From Fuscibacter oryzae (GTDB taxonomy: Bacteria; Pseudomonadota; Alphaproteobacteria; Rhodobacterales; Rhodobacteraceae): a stretch of DNA of 64,000 nt. Made by a program: the position numbers and the translations under genes. The stretch covers positions 186,001-250,000 of the forward strand of contig NZ_JAESVP010000002.1 in NCBI RefSeq assembly GCF_016765795.1, given 5' to 3'. Below are positions 25,555 to 32,723 of the stretch, in pieces; the stretch's first letter is position 1; the number at the start of each line of letters is the position of its first letter. The notes below the pieces were generated by a model. That model saw nothing but the letters and a program-made list of their open reading frames with translations. It did not search any database and was not told the origin of the DNA.

Positions 25555-25573
25555 TTGGTCTTTGTTTGGTATT
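25555..25573. promoter_or_regulatory. Candidate operator, right pair (TTGGTCTT / TTGGTATT)
   Basis: Two copies of TTGGTMTT start 11 bases apart (25555 and 25566). TTGGTATT is the exact reverse complement of the left-pair unit AATACCAA. The pair lies about 20 bases before the kinase start codon, where a repressor would block transcription. TTGGT half-sites are known for HutC-type GntR regulators of amino-sugar genes. Confidence 0.5.
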
Positions 25574-25594
25574 ATCGCGCCGAGAGGGATTCGG

Positions 25595-26425
25595 ATGCAG
25601 TTGTTTCTTGGCATTGATGGTGGGGGCACGGGGTGCCGAGCGGCGGTGGCGGATGCCTCGGGCCGTATTTTGGCGCGGGCCGAGGCGGGGCCAGCCAACA
25701 TCGCATCCGATCTGCCGGGGGCGATGGTAAATATCCTCAGGGCGGCGGATCATGCGCTGACCGAGCTGGGCGCGCAGCCTTCCATGGTGCGCGCCGGGCT
25801 GGGGCTGGCCGGGGCCAATGCGGCGGGGGTGGCGGAACAATTGGCCGCCACGCTGCCCTTTGCCGTGGCGCGGGTGGTGACCGATGCGGTGACGGCCGTG
25901 ATGGGTGCCTTGGGCGAGGGCGACGGGATCGTTGCCGCGATGGGCACAGGATCGGTCTTTGGTGTGCAGCGCGGCGGGGTGGTACGCCAGATGGGCGGGC
26001 GCGGCCTTGCCATGGGCGACGAAGGCTCTGGTGCCTGGATTGGCCGCGCGATCCTGGCGCGCGCCTTGCGGGCGGTGGACGGGTTGGAGGATATGACGCC
26101 CCTGTTGCGCGCCCTGATTGACGAGGCAGGGGGCGATGACAGGGTGGTGGCCTATTCCCTGACCGCGCGGCCTGCGGATTATGCCGCGCTGGCGCCTCGG
26201 GTCCTGACGTCCGGCGATGCGGCGGCAGAGGCGGTGATGCAGGCGGCCACGGATCATGTCGCGGCAGCGGTTGCTGTGTTGCAGGCGGGGCAAGACCTGC
26301 CGGTGGTATTTCTGGGCGGGCTTGGCCCTACCTTTGCGGCGCGGCTGGCGGGGCGCTGGCCGATACGGCCCGCTTTGGGCACCGCATTGGACGGCGCATT
26401 GCGACTGGCGCGGAGGGACACATGA
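25595..26425 (+). CDS. BadF/BadG-family amino-sugar kinase
   Basis: 276 residues. It has an actin-like ATPase fold with the phosphate loop LGIDGGGTGCRA, a second ATP-contact segment GIVAAMGTGSVF, and a GGRGLAMGDEGSGAWIG motif that is characteristic of GlcNAc kinase/MurK-type members of the BadF family. These phosphorylate GlcNAc or MurNAc at C6. The start at 25595 has a GAGGGA ribosome binding site; an upstream in-frame ATG would run through the operator. It is the first gene of the plus-strand operon and overlaps the GntR gene by four bases. Confidence 0.88.
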   Translation: MQLFLGIDGGGTGCRAAVADASGRILARAEAGPANIASDLPGAMVNILRAADHALTELGAQPSMVRAGLGLAGANAAGVAEQLAATLPFAVARVVTDAVTAVMGALGEGDGIVAAMGTGSVFGVQRGGVVRQMGGRGLAMGDEGSGAWIGRAILARALRAVDGLEDMTPLLRALIDEAGGDDRVVAYSLTARPADYAALAPRVLTSGDAAAEAVMQAATDHVAAAVAVLQAGQDLPVVFLGGLGPTFAARLAGRWPIRPALGTALDGALRLARRDT

Positions 26426-27189
26426 GCGAGACCATCTTCTCTGCTGCCGGGTTTGACGAACGGCACGCTGGCCCGCTGTATCTGCAATTGCAGCGCCGCA
26501 TCGCCGAGGCGGTGGCCACCGGCCAGTTGGGCCCGGGCGACAGCCTGCCGCCAGAGCGGGACATGGCGGCGATGACCGGCCTGTCGCGCGTCACTGTGCG
26601 CAAGGCGGTTGAGGGGTTGGTGGCGCAGGGCCAACTGGTGCAGCGGCGCGGATCGGGCACCTTTGTCGCGCCCCAAGTCGAACGGCTGGAACAGGCGCTC
26701 AGCCTGCTGACCTCGTTCACCGAAGATATGGCGCGGCGCGGGAAATCTGTGGAATCCATATGGTTGTCGCGCGCACTTCATGTGCCGTCACCCGAAGAGG
26801 TGATGGCGCTGGGGTTGGGGGCGGGTGACCGCGTGGCCCGGATCGAGCGGGTGCGGCGGTCTGATGGAGTGCCGTTGGCGATTGAACGCGCCTCGCTGCC
26901 GCCCGATGTTTTGCCTGACCCTGCCGAGGTGGACACCTCGCTTTATGCTGTGCTGCATCTGCGCGGCCTGCGCCCGGTGCGGGCGGTGCAGAGGATTTCG
27001 GCGGCCAATCTGTCGGCCCGCGATGCCGACCTTCTGGGCGTTGCGTCCGGTGCGGCGGGGCTGAAGATCGAGCGGATCGGATATTTGCGCAGCGGGCGCG
27101 TGGTGGAATTCACCCGCTCGCTTTATCGCGGCGATGCCTATGACTTTGCCGTGGAACTGAAACTGCCCTCGGATGAGGAAAGGACGTGA
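26422..27189 (+). CDS. GntR-family regulator, HutC/UTRA type
   Basis: 255 residues. The N-terminal winged helix (about 15-85) has PLYLQLQRRIAEAVATGQLG, LPPERDMAAMTGLSRVTVRKA and RGSGTFV. The C-terminal UTRA effector domain has LPLAIERASLP (here VPLAIERASLPP) and the end VVEFTRSLYRGDAYDF. UTRA regulators of this kind usually sense phosphorylated sugars such as GlcN-6-phosphate. It is encoded between the kinase and deaminase genes, coupled to both, so it very likely controls this locus. Confidence 0.94.
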   Translation: MSETIFSAAGFDERHAGPLYLQLQRRIAEAVATGQLGPGDSLPPERDMAAMTGLSRVTVRKAVEGLVAQGQLVQRRGSGTFVAPQVERLEQALSLLTSFTEDMARRGKSVESIWLSRALHVPSPEEVMALGLGAGDRVARIERVRRSDGVPLAIERASLPPDVLPDPAEVDTSLYAVLHLRGLRPVRAVQRISAANLSARDADLLGVASGAAGLKIERIGYLRSGRVVEFTRSLYRGDAYDFAVELKLPSDEERT

Positions 27190-27191
27190 CG

Positions 27192-28217
27192 ATGACCCAA
27201 AGCCACATGGCCCGTGAAGTGGCCGAAATTCCGCAGGTCGCGGCGCGGTTTCTGGACCAATCCGCCCCGGCGCTGGCAAGGGCTGCGGCGGCGATGCGGG
27301 CGGCTGACCCCGGCCTGATCGTGACGGTGGCACGCGGGTCTTCGGACCATGCGGCGACCTATCTGAAGTATGCGGCAGAGCTGCTGGCGGGGGTGCCGGT
27401 GGCTTCGGTCGGGCCATCGGTTGCTTCGGTTTACGGGCGGCAGTTGCGGCTGGGGGGGGCGGTCTGTATCGGCATTTCGCAATCGGGCCGCAGCCCGGAT
27501 ATTGTAGAGATGATGCGTTCTGCCGGGGCAGGCGGGGCCTTGTCGGTCGCGATCACCAATTTCGCCGACAGCCCGATGGCGCTGGCCTCGGCCCATGCTT
27601 TGCCGCTGCTGGCGGGGGTGGAACAGTCGGTTGCGGCGACGAAAACCTTTGTCACCTCTGTGCTGGCCGGGCTGGCGCTGGTGGCGGAATGGCAGGACGA
27701 TGACGGGTTGCGCCGCGCCGTGGCAGGTCTGCCAGAGGCGTTTGACCGGGCGCTGGCGGTCGATTGGTCGCCCCTTGCCGCGCGGCTGTCACGGGCGCAA
27801 TCGGCCTTTGTGCTGGGGCGCGGCCCTGCCTTTGCCATTGCCAGCGAGGCGGCGCTGAAATTCAAGGAAACCTGCGGCTTGCACGCCGAAGCTTATTCTG
27901 CGGCAGAGGTTCTGCATGGCCCTGCCGCGATTGTGCAATCGAACTTTCCCGTGTTGGCTTTGGCGGTGGAAGATGCCGCACAGGCAGGCGTGGTACAAAC
28001 GTGCGAACGGCTTGCCGCGCAGGGGGCCGATGTGTTCGTGACCGGGGCCGCAGCACAAGGTGCCGTAACCTTGCCCGCCGTGACCGGGTTGCATCCTCTG
28101 GTTGCCCCTTTGGTGCTGGCCGTGTCGTTCTATGGCTTTGTCGAGGCGCTGGCCCGGCGGCGCGGCTTTGACCCCGACACGCCCCCCCATCTGCGCAAGG
28201 TGACGGAGACGGTGTGA
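27192..28217 (+). CDS. GlmS-like double-SIS protein, probable glucosamine-6-phosphate deaminase (NagB-II)
   Basis: 341 residues with two SIS domains and no glutaminase domain. IVTVARGSSDHAATYLKYAAE and ISQSGRSPDIVEM form the first sugar-phosphate site. In the second, ALKFKETCGLHAEAYSAAEV-LHGP closely follows the GlmS active-site block (LKExxxxHAEAYxxxExxHGP), keeping its Glu and His. Single-chain proteins of this layout act as NagB-II deaminases, giving fructose-6-phosphate and ammonia. The ATG at 27192 sits 7 bases after AAGGA; a GTG two codons upstream overlaps the preceding stop. Confidence 0.88.
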   Translation: MTQSHMAREVAEIPQVAARFLDQSAPALARAAAAMRAADPGLIVTVARGSSDHAATYLKYAAELLAGVPVASVGPSVASVYGRQLRLGGAVCIGISQSGRSPDIVEMMRSAGAGGALSVAITNFADSPMALASAHALPLLAGVEQSVAATKTFVTSVLAGLALVAEWQDDDGLRRAVAGLPEAFDRALAVDWSPLAARLSRAQSAFVLGRGPAFAIASEAALKFKETCGLHAEAYSAAEVLHGPAAIVQSNFPVLALAVEDAAQAGVVQTCERLAAQGADVFVTGAAAQGAVTLPAVTGLHPLVAPLVLAVSFYGFVEALARRRGFDPDTPPHLRKVTETV

Positions 28218-29377
28218 TGACCCTGACCTCTTACACAGGTGCGCGGGTTTTTGACGGGCAGCGGTTTTGCCATGGCGCGCTGGTGGTTGACGGCGGGCAG
28301 GTGGTTGAGATCGGCGCGCCGCAGGGGCAGGTGGTGGAGCTTTGCGGCGGCATTATCGCACCGGGCTTTCTGGATTTGCAGGTCAACGGCTCTGGCGGGG
28401 TGCAACTGGACGGGCAGGCCACGCTGGCGGGCCTGCGCACCATTTGCGACAGTCAGACGAGCCTTGGCGCGACGGGCTGTCTGCCGACGCTGATAACCGA
28501 TACCTATCAGGCAACCGAGCAGGTGATCGCCGCCGGAATTGCGGCGACCCAAGCCGGGGTGCCGGGCTTTCTGGGCCTGCATCTGGAAGGCCCGCATCTG
28601 GACCCGCGCCGTAAGGGCGCGCATGACCCCGCGCTGATCCGCCCGATGGAGGAGCGGGATCTGGCGTTGTTGCTGCATGCCGCGCGCAATCTGCCGACGC
28701 TGCTGTGTACCGTTGCGCCAGAGGCGGTCAGCGCGAACCAGATCGCCGCTTTGGTGGCGGCGGGGGTGGTGGTCAGCCTTGGTCACAGTGATTGCTCTGC
28801 CACAACGGCGCGGGCCGCGATGGCGGCAGGGGCCGGATGCGCCACCCATCTTTTCAACGCGATGAGCCAGTTGGGCAACCGGGAGCCGGGCATGGTGGGC
28901 GCCATTCTGGGTGGACCCGGCTTTGCCGGGCTGATCGCCGACGGCCTGCATGTTGATCCGCTGTCAATGCAGGTGGCGCTGGCGGCCAAGGCCGAAGGGG
29001 TGTTTCTGGTCACCGATTGCATGGGCCTTGCCGGCACCGACCTGGCCGAGATGACGCTGGGCGGGCGGCATATCCTGCGCCGCGACGGCAGGCTGACCTT
29101 GCAGGATGGCACGCTGGCCGGGGCCGACCTGACCCTGTCGCGCGCCTTGCAGGTGCTGGTTGATCAGGTGGGGCTGGGGCCAGAGCGGGCGCTGGCCATG
29201 GCCTCCTCGGTTCCGGCGCGGGCGATTGGCAGGGGGGACAGCCTTGGCCATCTGGCACCGGGCCGGGGGGCGGATTTTGTGCATCTGTCGCCCGATTGGG
29301 CGCTGCGGGGAGTGTGGCGCGCCGGGCAGCCGATTGCGCCCTATGGCAAGGCGCGCACGGCAGCCAGCAACGCCTGA
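28217..29377 (+). CDS. nagA: N-acetylglucosamine-6-phosphate deacetylase
   Basis: 386 residues. It converts GlcNAc-6-phosphate to glucosamine-6-phosphate and acetate. Metal and catalytic residues are in HLEGPHLDPRRKGAH, LGHSDC, THLFNAMSQ and VTDCMGLAG (the catalytic Asp). The N-terminal beta-sandwich and APGFLDLQVNGSGG are as expected. The ATG shares one base with the preceding TGA. It is the last gene of the plus-strand amino-sugar operon; its final 37 bases overlap the convergent cutC gene. Confidence 0.97.
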   Translation: MTLTSYTGARVFDGQRFCHGALVVDGGQVVEIGAPQGQVVELCGGIIAPGFLDLQVNGSGGVQLDGQATLAGLRTICDSQTSLGATGCLPTLITDTYQATEQVIAAGIAATQAGVPGFLGLHLEGPHLDPRRKGAHDPALIRPMEERDLALLLHAARNLPTLLCTVAPEAVSANQIAALVAAGVVVSLGHSDCSATTARAAMAAGAGCATHLFNAMSQLGNREPGMVGAILGGPGFAGLIADGLHVDPLSMQVALAAKAEGVFLVTDCMGLAGTDLAEMTLGGRHILRRDGRLTLQDGTLAGADLTLSRALQVLVDQVGLGPERALAMASSVPARAIGRGDSLGHLAPGRGADFVHLSPDWALRGVWRAGQPIAPYGKARTAASNA

Positions 29378-30060
29378 ACCTGCGCCGGGTCTGTCTGGCG
29401 CGGCGGGCGGAGGGCAAAGCCCATCTGCAACAGGCGCGGATCAACCGCGCCTTCGCGGCCCCCGGAGGCGTGAAACGACCTTGCCCCGGTCGCCTGCGCA
29501 AGCTGCGGGATCAGCGCAGCCGTAACGCCAGAGCCCACCATCACCTCGACCCGGCCCGCTGCCGCCTGTACCATCCGCGCCAGCGTTGCAGCCCCATCGG
29601 CGGCGCGCGCCGCCCCGCCCGAGGTCAGGATGCGGTCAATCCCCAGATCGGCGGCCACCGCCACCGCATGAACCGGATCGGGCAGCAGATCAACCACGCG
29701 GTGCAGCGTGACCGACAGGCCCCGCGCCGCCTGCATCATCCGCGCCAGCGCCGCCACATCCAGCGCGCCGGTGGCGGTTGCCGCACCGATCACCACCCCC
29801 GCCAGCCCCATGCTGCGGATGGTGGCAATCTCGGCGCAGATCAGATCAAGCTCGGCTGCCGACCACAAAAAATCACCCGCGCGGGGGCGGATCATCACAT
29901 GCACCGCGCCATTGCCCTGTGCCGCGTGCAACAGCCCGGTGCCGGGCGACAGGCCCCCCAGATCAAGGGCGGAACACAGCTCGATCCGGTCCACCCCGGC
30001 GGCGCGGCAAGTGGTCAGGCCCGCGACAGTATCGACACAGATTTCCAGCGTTGCGGGCAT
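29341..30060 (-). CDS. cutC: CutC family protein
   Basis: 239 residues, the usual CutC length. The N-terminus LEICVDTVAGLTTCRAAGVDRIELCSALDLGGLSPGTG, the VMIRPRAGDF loop and the TSGG motif in DRILTSGGAARA are family hallmarks of this TIM-barrel protein. It is named for copper homeostasis in E. coli, a role that has been questioned. CutC genes often neighbour amino-sugar genes, as here. It reads toward nagA and the two coding ends overlap by 37 bases. Confidence 0.93.
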   Translation of the reverse strand: MPATLEICVDTVAGLTTCRAAGVDRIELCSALDLGGLSPGTGLLHAAQGNGAVHVMIRPRAGDFLWSAAELDLICAEIATIRSMGLAGVVIGAATATGALDVAALARMMQAARGLSVTLHRVVDLLPDPVHAVAVAADLGIDRILTSGGAARAADGAATLARMVQAAAGRVEVMVGSGVTAALIPQLAQATGARSFHASGGREGAVDPRLLQMGFALRPPRQTDPAQVQALLAAVRALP

Positions 30061-30159
30061 TCCCAACTCCCAGATCAGGCGCGGGGTGATCCGGGGCCGC
30101 GCGCTGTGCGTAGTCTTTGCACAACTGCCCGAGGTCGGGCCAGAGCGGATGGGCAGGCG

Positions 30160-30561
30160 ATGCAGGTGATCTTACTTTATACCGTGACAACAGCGCTGTT
30201 TCTGGGGCTGGACATGGTGGGCATCCGCTATGTCGTGCTGCCTGCCTTTGAACGCGCGGTGGGCCATCTGTTGGCCGATCCGATGCGGTTAGGCCCGGCG
30301 GCGTTGTTCTATCTGGGGTTCACGGCGGGGCTTTTGTATTTCGTATCAATCCCCGCGTTGAAGGCCGAAGCGCCGTTGCAGGCGCTGGTGGGCGGCGCGG
30401 CTCTGGGGCTGTTGGCCTATGGCACCTATGAATTCACCAATTACGCCACCTTGGCCGACTGGACCTTGCGGCAGGTGGTGGTGGATTGCCTGTGGGGCAC
30501 GGCGCTGTGCGGCGTTTCCGCCTGGGCCGGGGTAGCGGTGATGACCGGGCGGCTGGCCTAA
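30160..30561 (+). CDS. DUF2177 family membrane protein
   Basis: 133 residues with four membrane helices. The opening LLYTVTTALFLGLDMVGIRYVV, the central AALFYLGFTAGLLYFV and the segment GTYEFTNYATLADWTLRQVVVDCLWGT are the DUF2177 signature. The function is unknown. It is divergent from cutC across a 99-base spacer. Its stop overlaps the convergent SDR gene by a few bases. Confidence 0.93.
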   Translation: MQVILLYTVTTALFLGLDMVGIRYVVLPAFERAVGHLLADPMRLGPAALFYLGFTAGLLYFVSIPALKAEAPLQALVGGAALGLLAYGTYEFTNYATLADWTLRQVVVDCLWGTALCGVSAWAGVAVMTGRLA

Positions 30562-31292
30562 AGCCGCGCCACCAGACGCAACGAGGCGGCATAGGGCAGG
30601 GCGCGCAACAGCTTGATTCCTAGGGTGAACCGCTTGGGGAAATGGATTTCAAAGCTGCGGCGCTGCAACCCGTTTGCCACGGCAATCGCCGCCTGTTCGG
30701 GCGTGATCAGGGCGGGCATGGCAAAGCTGTTCTTGTCGGTCAGCCGGGTTTTCACGAAGCCGGGGCTGACCAGCCGCACATCAATGGCGGGGGCCAGTTC
30801 GGTCCGCAGACTTTCGGCCAGATTGATGATCGCGGCCTTGGTGGCCGAATAAGCCTGACCGTTCGGCAGCCCGAAATACCCCGCGACCGAGCCGAACAGC
30901 ACCAGTTGCCCGCCCGCCGCAATCAAGGGCGGGCAGAGGCGCGCGACATCCAGACTGCCCAGCAGGTTCACCCGCACCAGATCTTCGCTGCGCGCCGCGT
31001 CAAGCTCTGCCACGCGCGCCGGATCGTAGAGGGCGGCGGTGCAGATCACTCCATCGACCTTGCTTTCCGCCAGACTGGCCACCGCCCGCACCAGCGTGTC
31101 GCGCTGGCCCAGATCAAGCGGCAGCACGGTGGCATCGCCACAATCGGCGGCCAGCGCCTGCAACGCGCCCGCATCGCGGGCCGACAGGATCAGGCTGGCC
31201 CTCCGGCGGTGCAATTCACGGGCCAGCGCCGCCCCGATCCCAGCACTGGCGCCGATAATCCAATAGCGCTTGCCCGCGAAAAAGCCGGTCAT
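30558..31292 (-). CDS. Short-chain dehydrogenase/reductase
   Basis: 244 residues. It is a classical SDR with the cofactor loop GASAGIG (about residues 14-20), the catalytic Ser in FGSVAGYFG and YxxxK as YSATK, and a PGF segment after it. The ATG overlaps the chrR stop (ATGA), so it forms the third gene of an rpoE-chrR-SDR operon. By context it may reduce a lipid-derived or oxidised carbonyl made under singlet-oxygen stress; this is inference. The substrate is unknown. Confidence 0.93.
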   Translation of the reverse strand: MTGFFAGKRYWIIGASAGIGAALARELHRRRASLILSARDAGALQALAADCGDATVLPLDLGQRDTLVRAVASLAESKVDGVICTAALYDPARVAELDAARSEDLVRVNLLGSLDVARLCPPLIAAGGQLVLFGSVAGYFGLPNGQAYSATKAAIINLAESLRTELAPAIDVRLVSPGFVKTRLTDKNSFAMPALITPEQAAIAVANGLQRRSFEIHFPKRFTLGIKLLRALPYAASLRLVARL

Positions 31293-31924
31293 ATGCGGAA
31301 CAGGGGCTGCAACAGGCGCGGCAACAGCGCATGAAAGCGCAAGGGCGCATCGGTTGCGGCAAGGCAGATGCAGGGGCCTTCCGGCCCGGCGATGGGCTGG
31401 TGGTCCAGCTCTCCCCCCGCCACCTCGACATCGCCGGCGGCAAAGCGGCCCTCGCTGTCGGAAAAGCTGCCTTGCAGGACCATCGTCAGTTCCAGCCCGC
31501 GGTGGCCATGTTCCGGCACCGCCATTCCCGGCGGGATATAGAGCAAGCGCAACGACCCCTCGCCATCGGCCGCCAGAATCTGCTGGCGCACCCCGCCGCC
31601 CAGCATCCGCCAGGCGGGCGGTTTGCCGCCCATCGCCTGCATCACAGGCGCAGGAAAAATGCCGGAACGGGTGATGGGCGCGGGTTCCGGCACCTCATCA
31701 TCCAGCGCTGCCAGCGCACGGCCCAGCGCGCCCGACGACAGGCTGACCGGCCCAACGCTGTCCATCAGCGCGCCACCCAGCACCTCTGCCGCTTCGGCCC
31801 GCGCGCGGCATTCGTCGCAAACCGAGATATGGGCGGCCACCACCACGGAAAACACATGCGGCAACTGCCCGGCAACATGCGCCGCGATCAGCTTTTCAGC
31901 GATATGATGAGAAATAACGGTCAT
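31289..31924 (-). CDS. chrR: ChrR-type zinc anti-sigma factor
   Basis: 211 residues. The N-terminal zinc anti-sigma domain has HxxxCxxC (His32-Cys36-Cys39 in HISVCDEC) and the conserved His6/7. The C-terminal cupin has PEHGHRGLELTMVLQGSFSD and the later His in ELDHQP. This is the two-domain ChrR layout in which the anti-sigma domain holds the sigma factor and the cupin is needed for the response to singlet oxygen. It is coupled to rpoE upstream and to the SDR gene downstream by ATGA overlaps. Confidence 0.95.
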   Translation of the reverse strand: MTVISHHIAEKLIAAHVAGQLPHVFSVVVAAHISVCDECRARAEAAEVLGGALMDSVGPVSLSSGALGRALAALDDEVPEPAPITRSGIFPAPVMQAMGGKPPAWRMLGGGVRQQILAADGEGSLRLLYIPPGMAVPEHGHRGLELTMVLQGSFSDSEGRFAAGDVEVAGGELDHQPIAGPEGPCICLAATDAPLRFHALLPRLLQPLFRI

Positions 31925-32475
31925 TCGGGTTTGAGATCTGCCAGTTCCTTGCGCAGCCTGTCCAGTCCCAGGCGGATGCGCGATTTGATGGTGCCAAGGG
32001 GCAGGCCGGTCTGCTGGCTGATCTCGGTATGGGTCAGCTCTTCCAGAAAGGCCTGTTCGATGGTGCGGGTTTGTTCGGGGTTCAGGGCCAGAAGGGCGGC
32101 CTTGAGCCGTGTGGTCTCTTGCTCCAGCGCCAGAATTTGCTCGGCGTCGGGTTCGGTGTCGGGCGCTTCGTCCAGCAGCTCGGGCAATGGCGCGGGGCGG
32201 CGGCGCACCAGATCGATCTGGCGGTTCCTCGCGATGCGGTAAATCCAGGCCGAGGCGGGGGCGCGGTGGGGGTCAAACTGATCGGCCTTGCGCCAGACCG
32301 CCAGCATCACATCCTGCACCACATCCTCGGCGGTGCCATCGCGCAAGCCGCCGCGCATCAGCATGGCCTTCACCCTTGGGGCGAAATGGTCGAACAGGCG
32401 GGCAAAGGCCTGCCGGTCACGCTGGTCACGCACCGCAAGCAGCCAAAGCGTCTGTTCCGAGATCGTCTCTTGCAC
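31921..32475 (-). CDS. rpoE: ECF sigma factor of the RpoE-ChrR pair
   Basis: 184 residues. Region 2 (DRQAFARLFDHFAPRVKAMLMR ... DVVQDVMLAVWRKADQFDP ... WIYRIARNRQIDLVRR) and region 4 (LPLGTIKSRIRLGLDRLRKEL) are clear. It resembles Rhodobacter sphaeroides RpoE, which drives the singlet-oxygen response. The start is taken as the GTG at 32475, with CAGGAG 6 bases upstream; a longer open frame exists but is not family-like. Its own promoter at 32593-32620 fits autoregulation. Confidence 0.94.
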   Translation of the reverse strand: MQETISEQTLWLLAVRDQRDRQAFARLFDHFAPRVKAMLMRGGLRDGTAEDVVQDVMLAVWRKADQFDPHRAPASAWIYRIARNRQIDLVRRRPAPLPELLDEAPDTEPDAEQILALEQETTRLKAALLALNPEQTRTIEQAFLEELTHTEISQQTGLPLGTIKSRIRLGLDRLRKELADLKPE

Positions 32476-32592
32476 GCCGCGCTCCTGTCTCACCGGCGCA
32501 CCATGCCCCGGTGCCGCGCGGTCTGACAAGACCGGCGGCGGGGCGGCTGCCTGTGGGGCATGCAAAAGGGGGCAATCAAGCGACATGCAGGG

Positions 32593-32620
32593 GATACGCT
32601 GCCCAAGGCAGGGCGGATCA
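32593..32620 (-). promoter_or_regulatory. Candidate RpoE-dependent promoter for rpoE-chrR-SDR
   Basis: On the minus strand: -35 TGATCC (32620-32615), an 18-base spacer, then -10 TATC (32596-32593). This matches the -35 reported for Rhodobacter RpoE promoters (TGATCC with a TAAG-like -10). Expected transcript start is near 32586, about 110 bases before the rpoE start. Confidence 0.68.
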
Positions 32621-32658
32621 CCCCGAAACGGGTAGGGCAGAATAAATTCTTGCCGGGC

Positions 32659-32686
32659 TGATCCGCCCGCCTGGGCATTGCGTAAC
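32659..32686 (+). promoter_or_regulatory. Candidate RpoE-dependent promoter for the FAD oxidoreductase-DUF1365-cfa operon
   Basis: On the plus strand: -35 TGATCC (32659-32664), an 18-base spacer, then -10 TAAC (32683-32686). The start codon follows about 40 bases after the -10. It shares TGATCCGCCC and the same spacing with the divergent rpoE promoter. Confidence 0.72.
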
Positions 32687-32723
32687 CCTTGATGCAACCA
32701 TCCAAAACAAGCGGAGCATCCCC

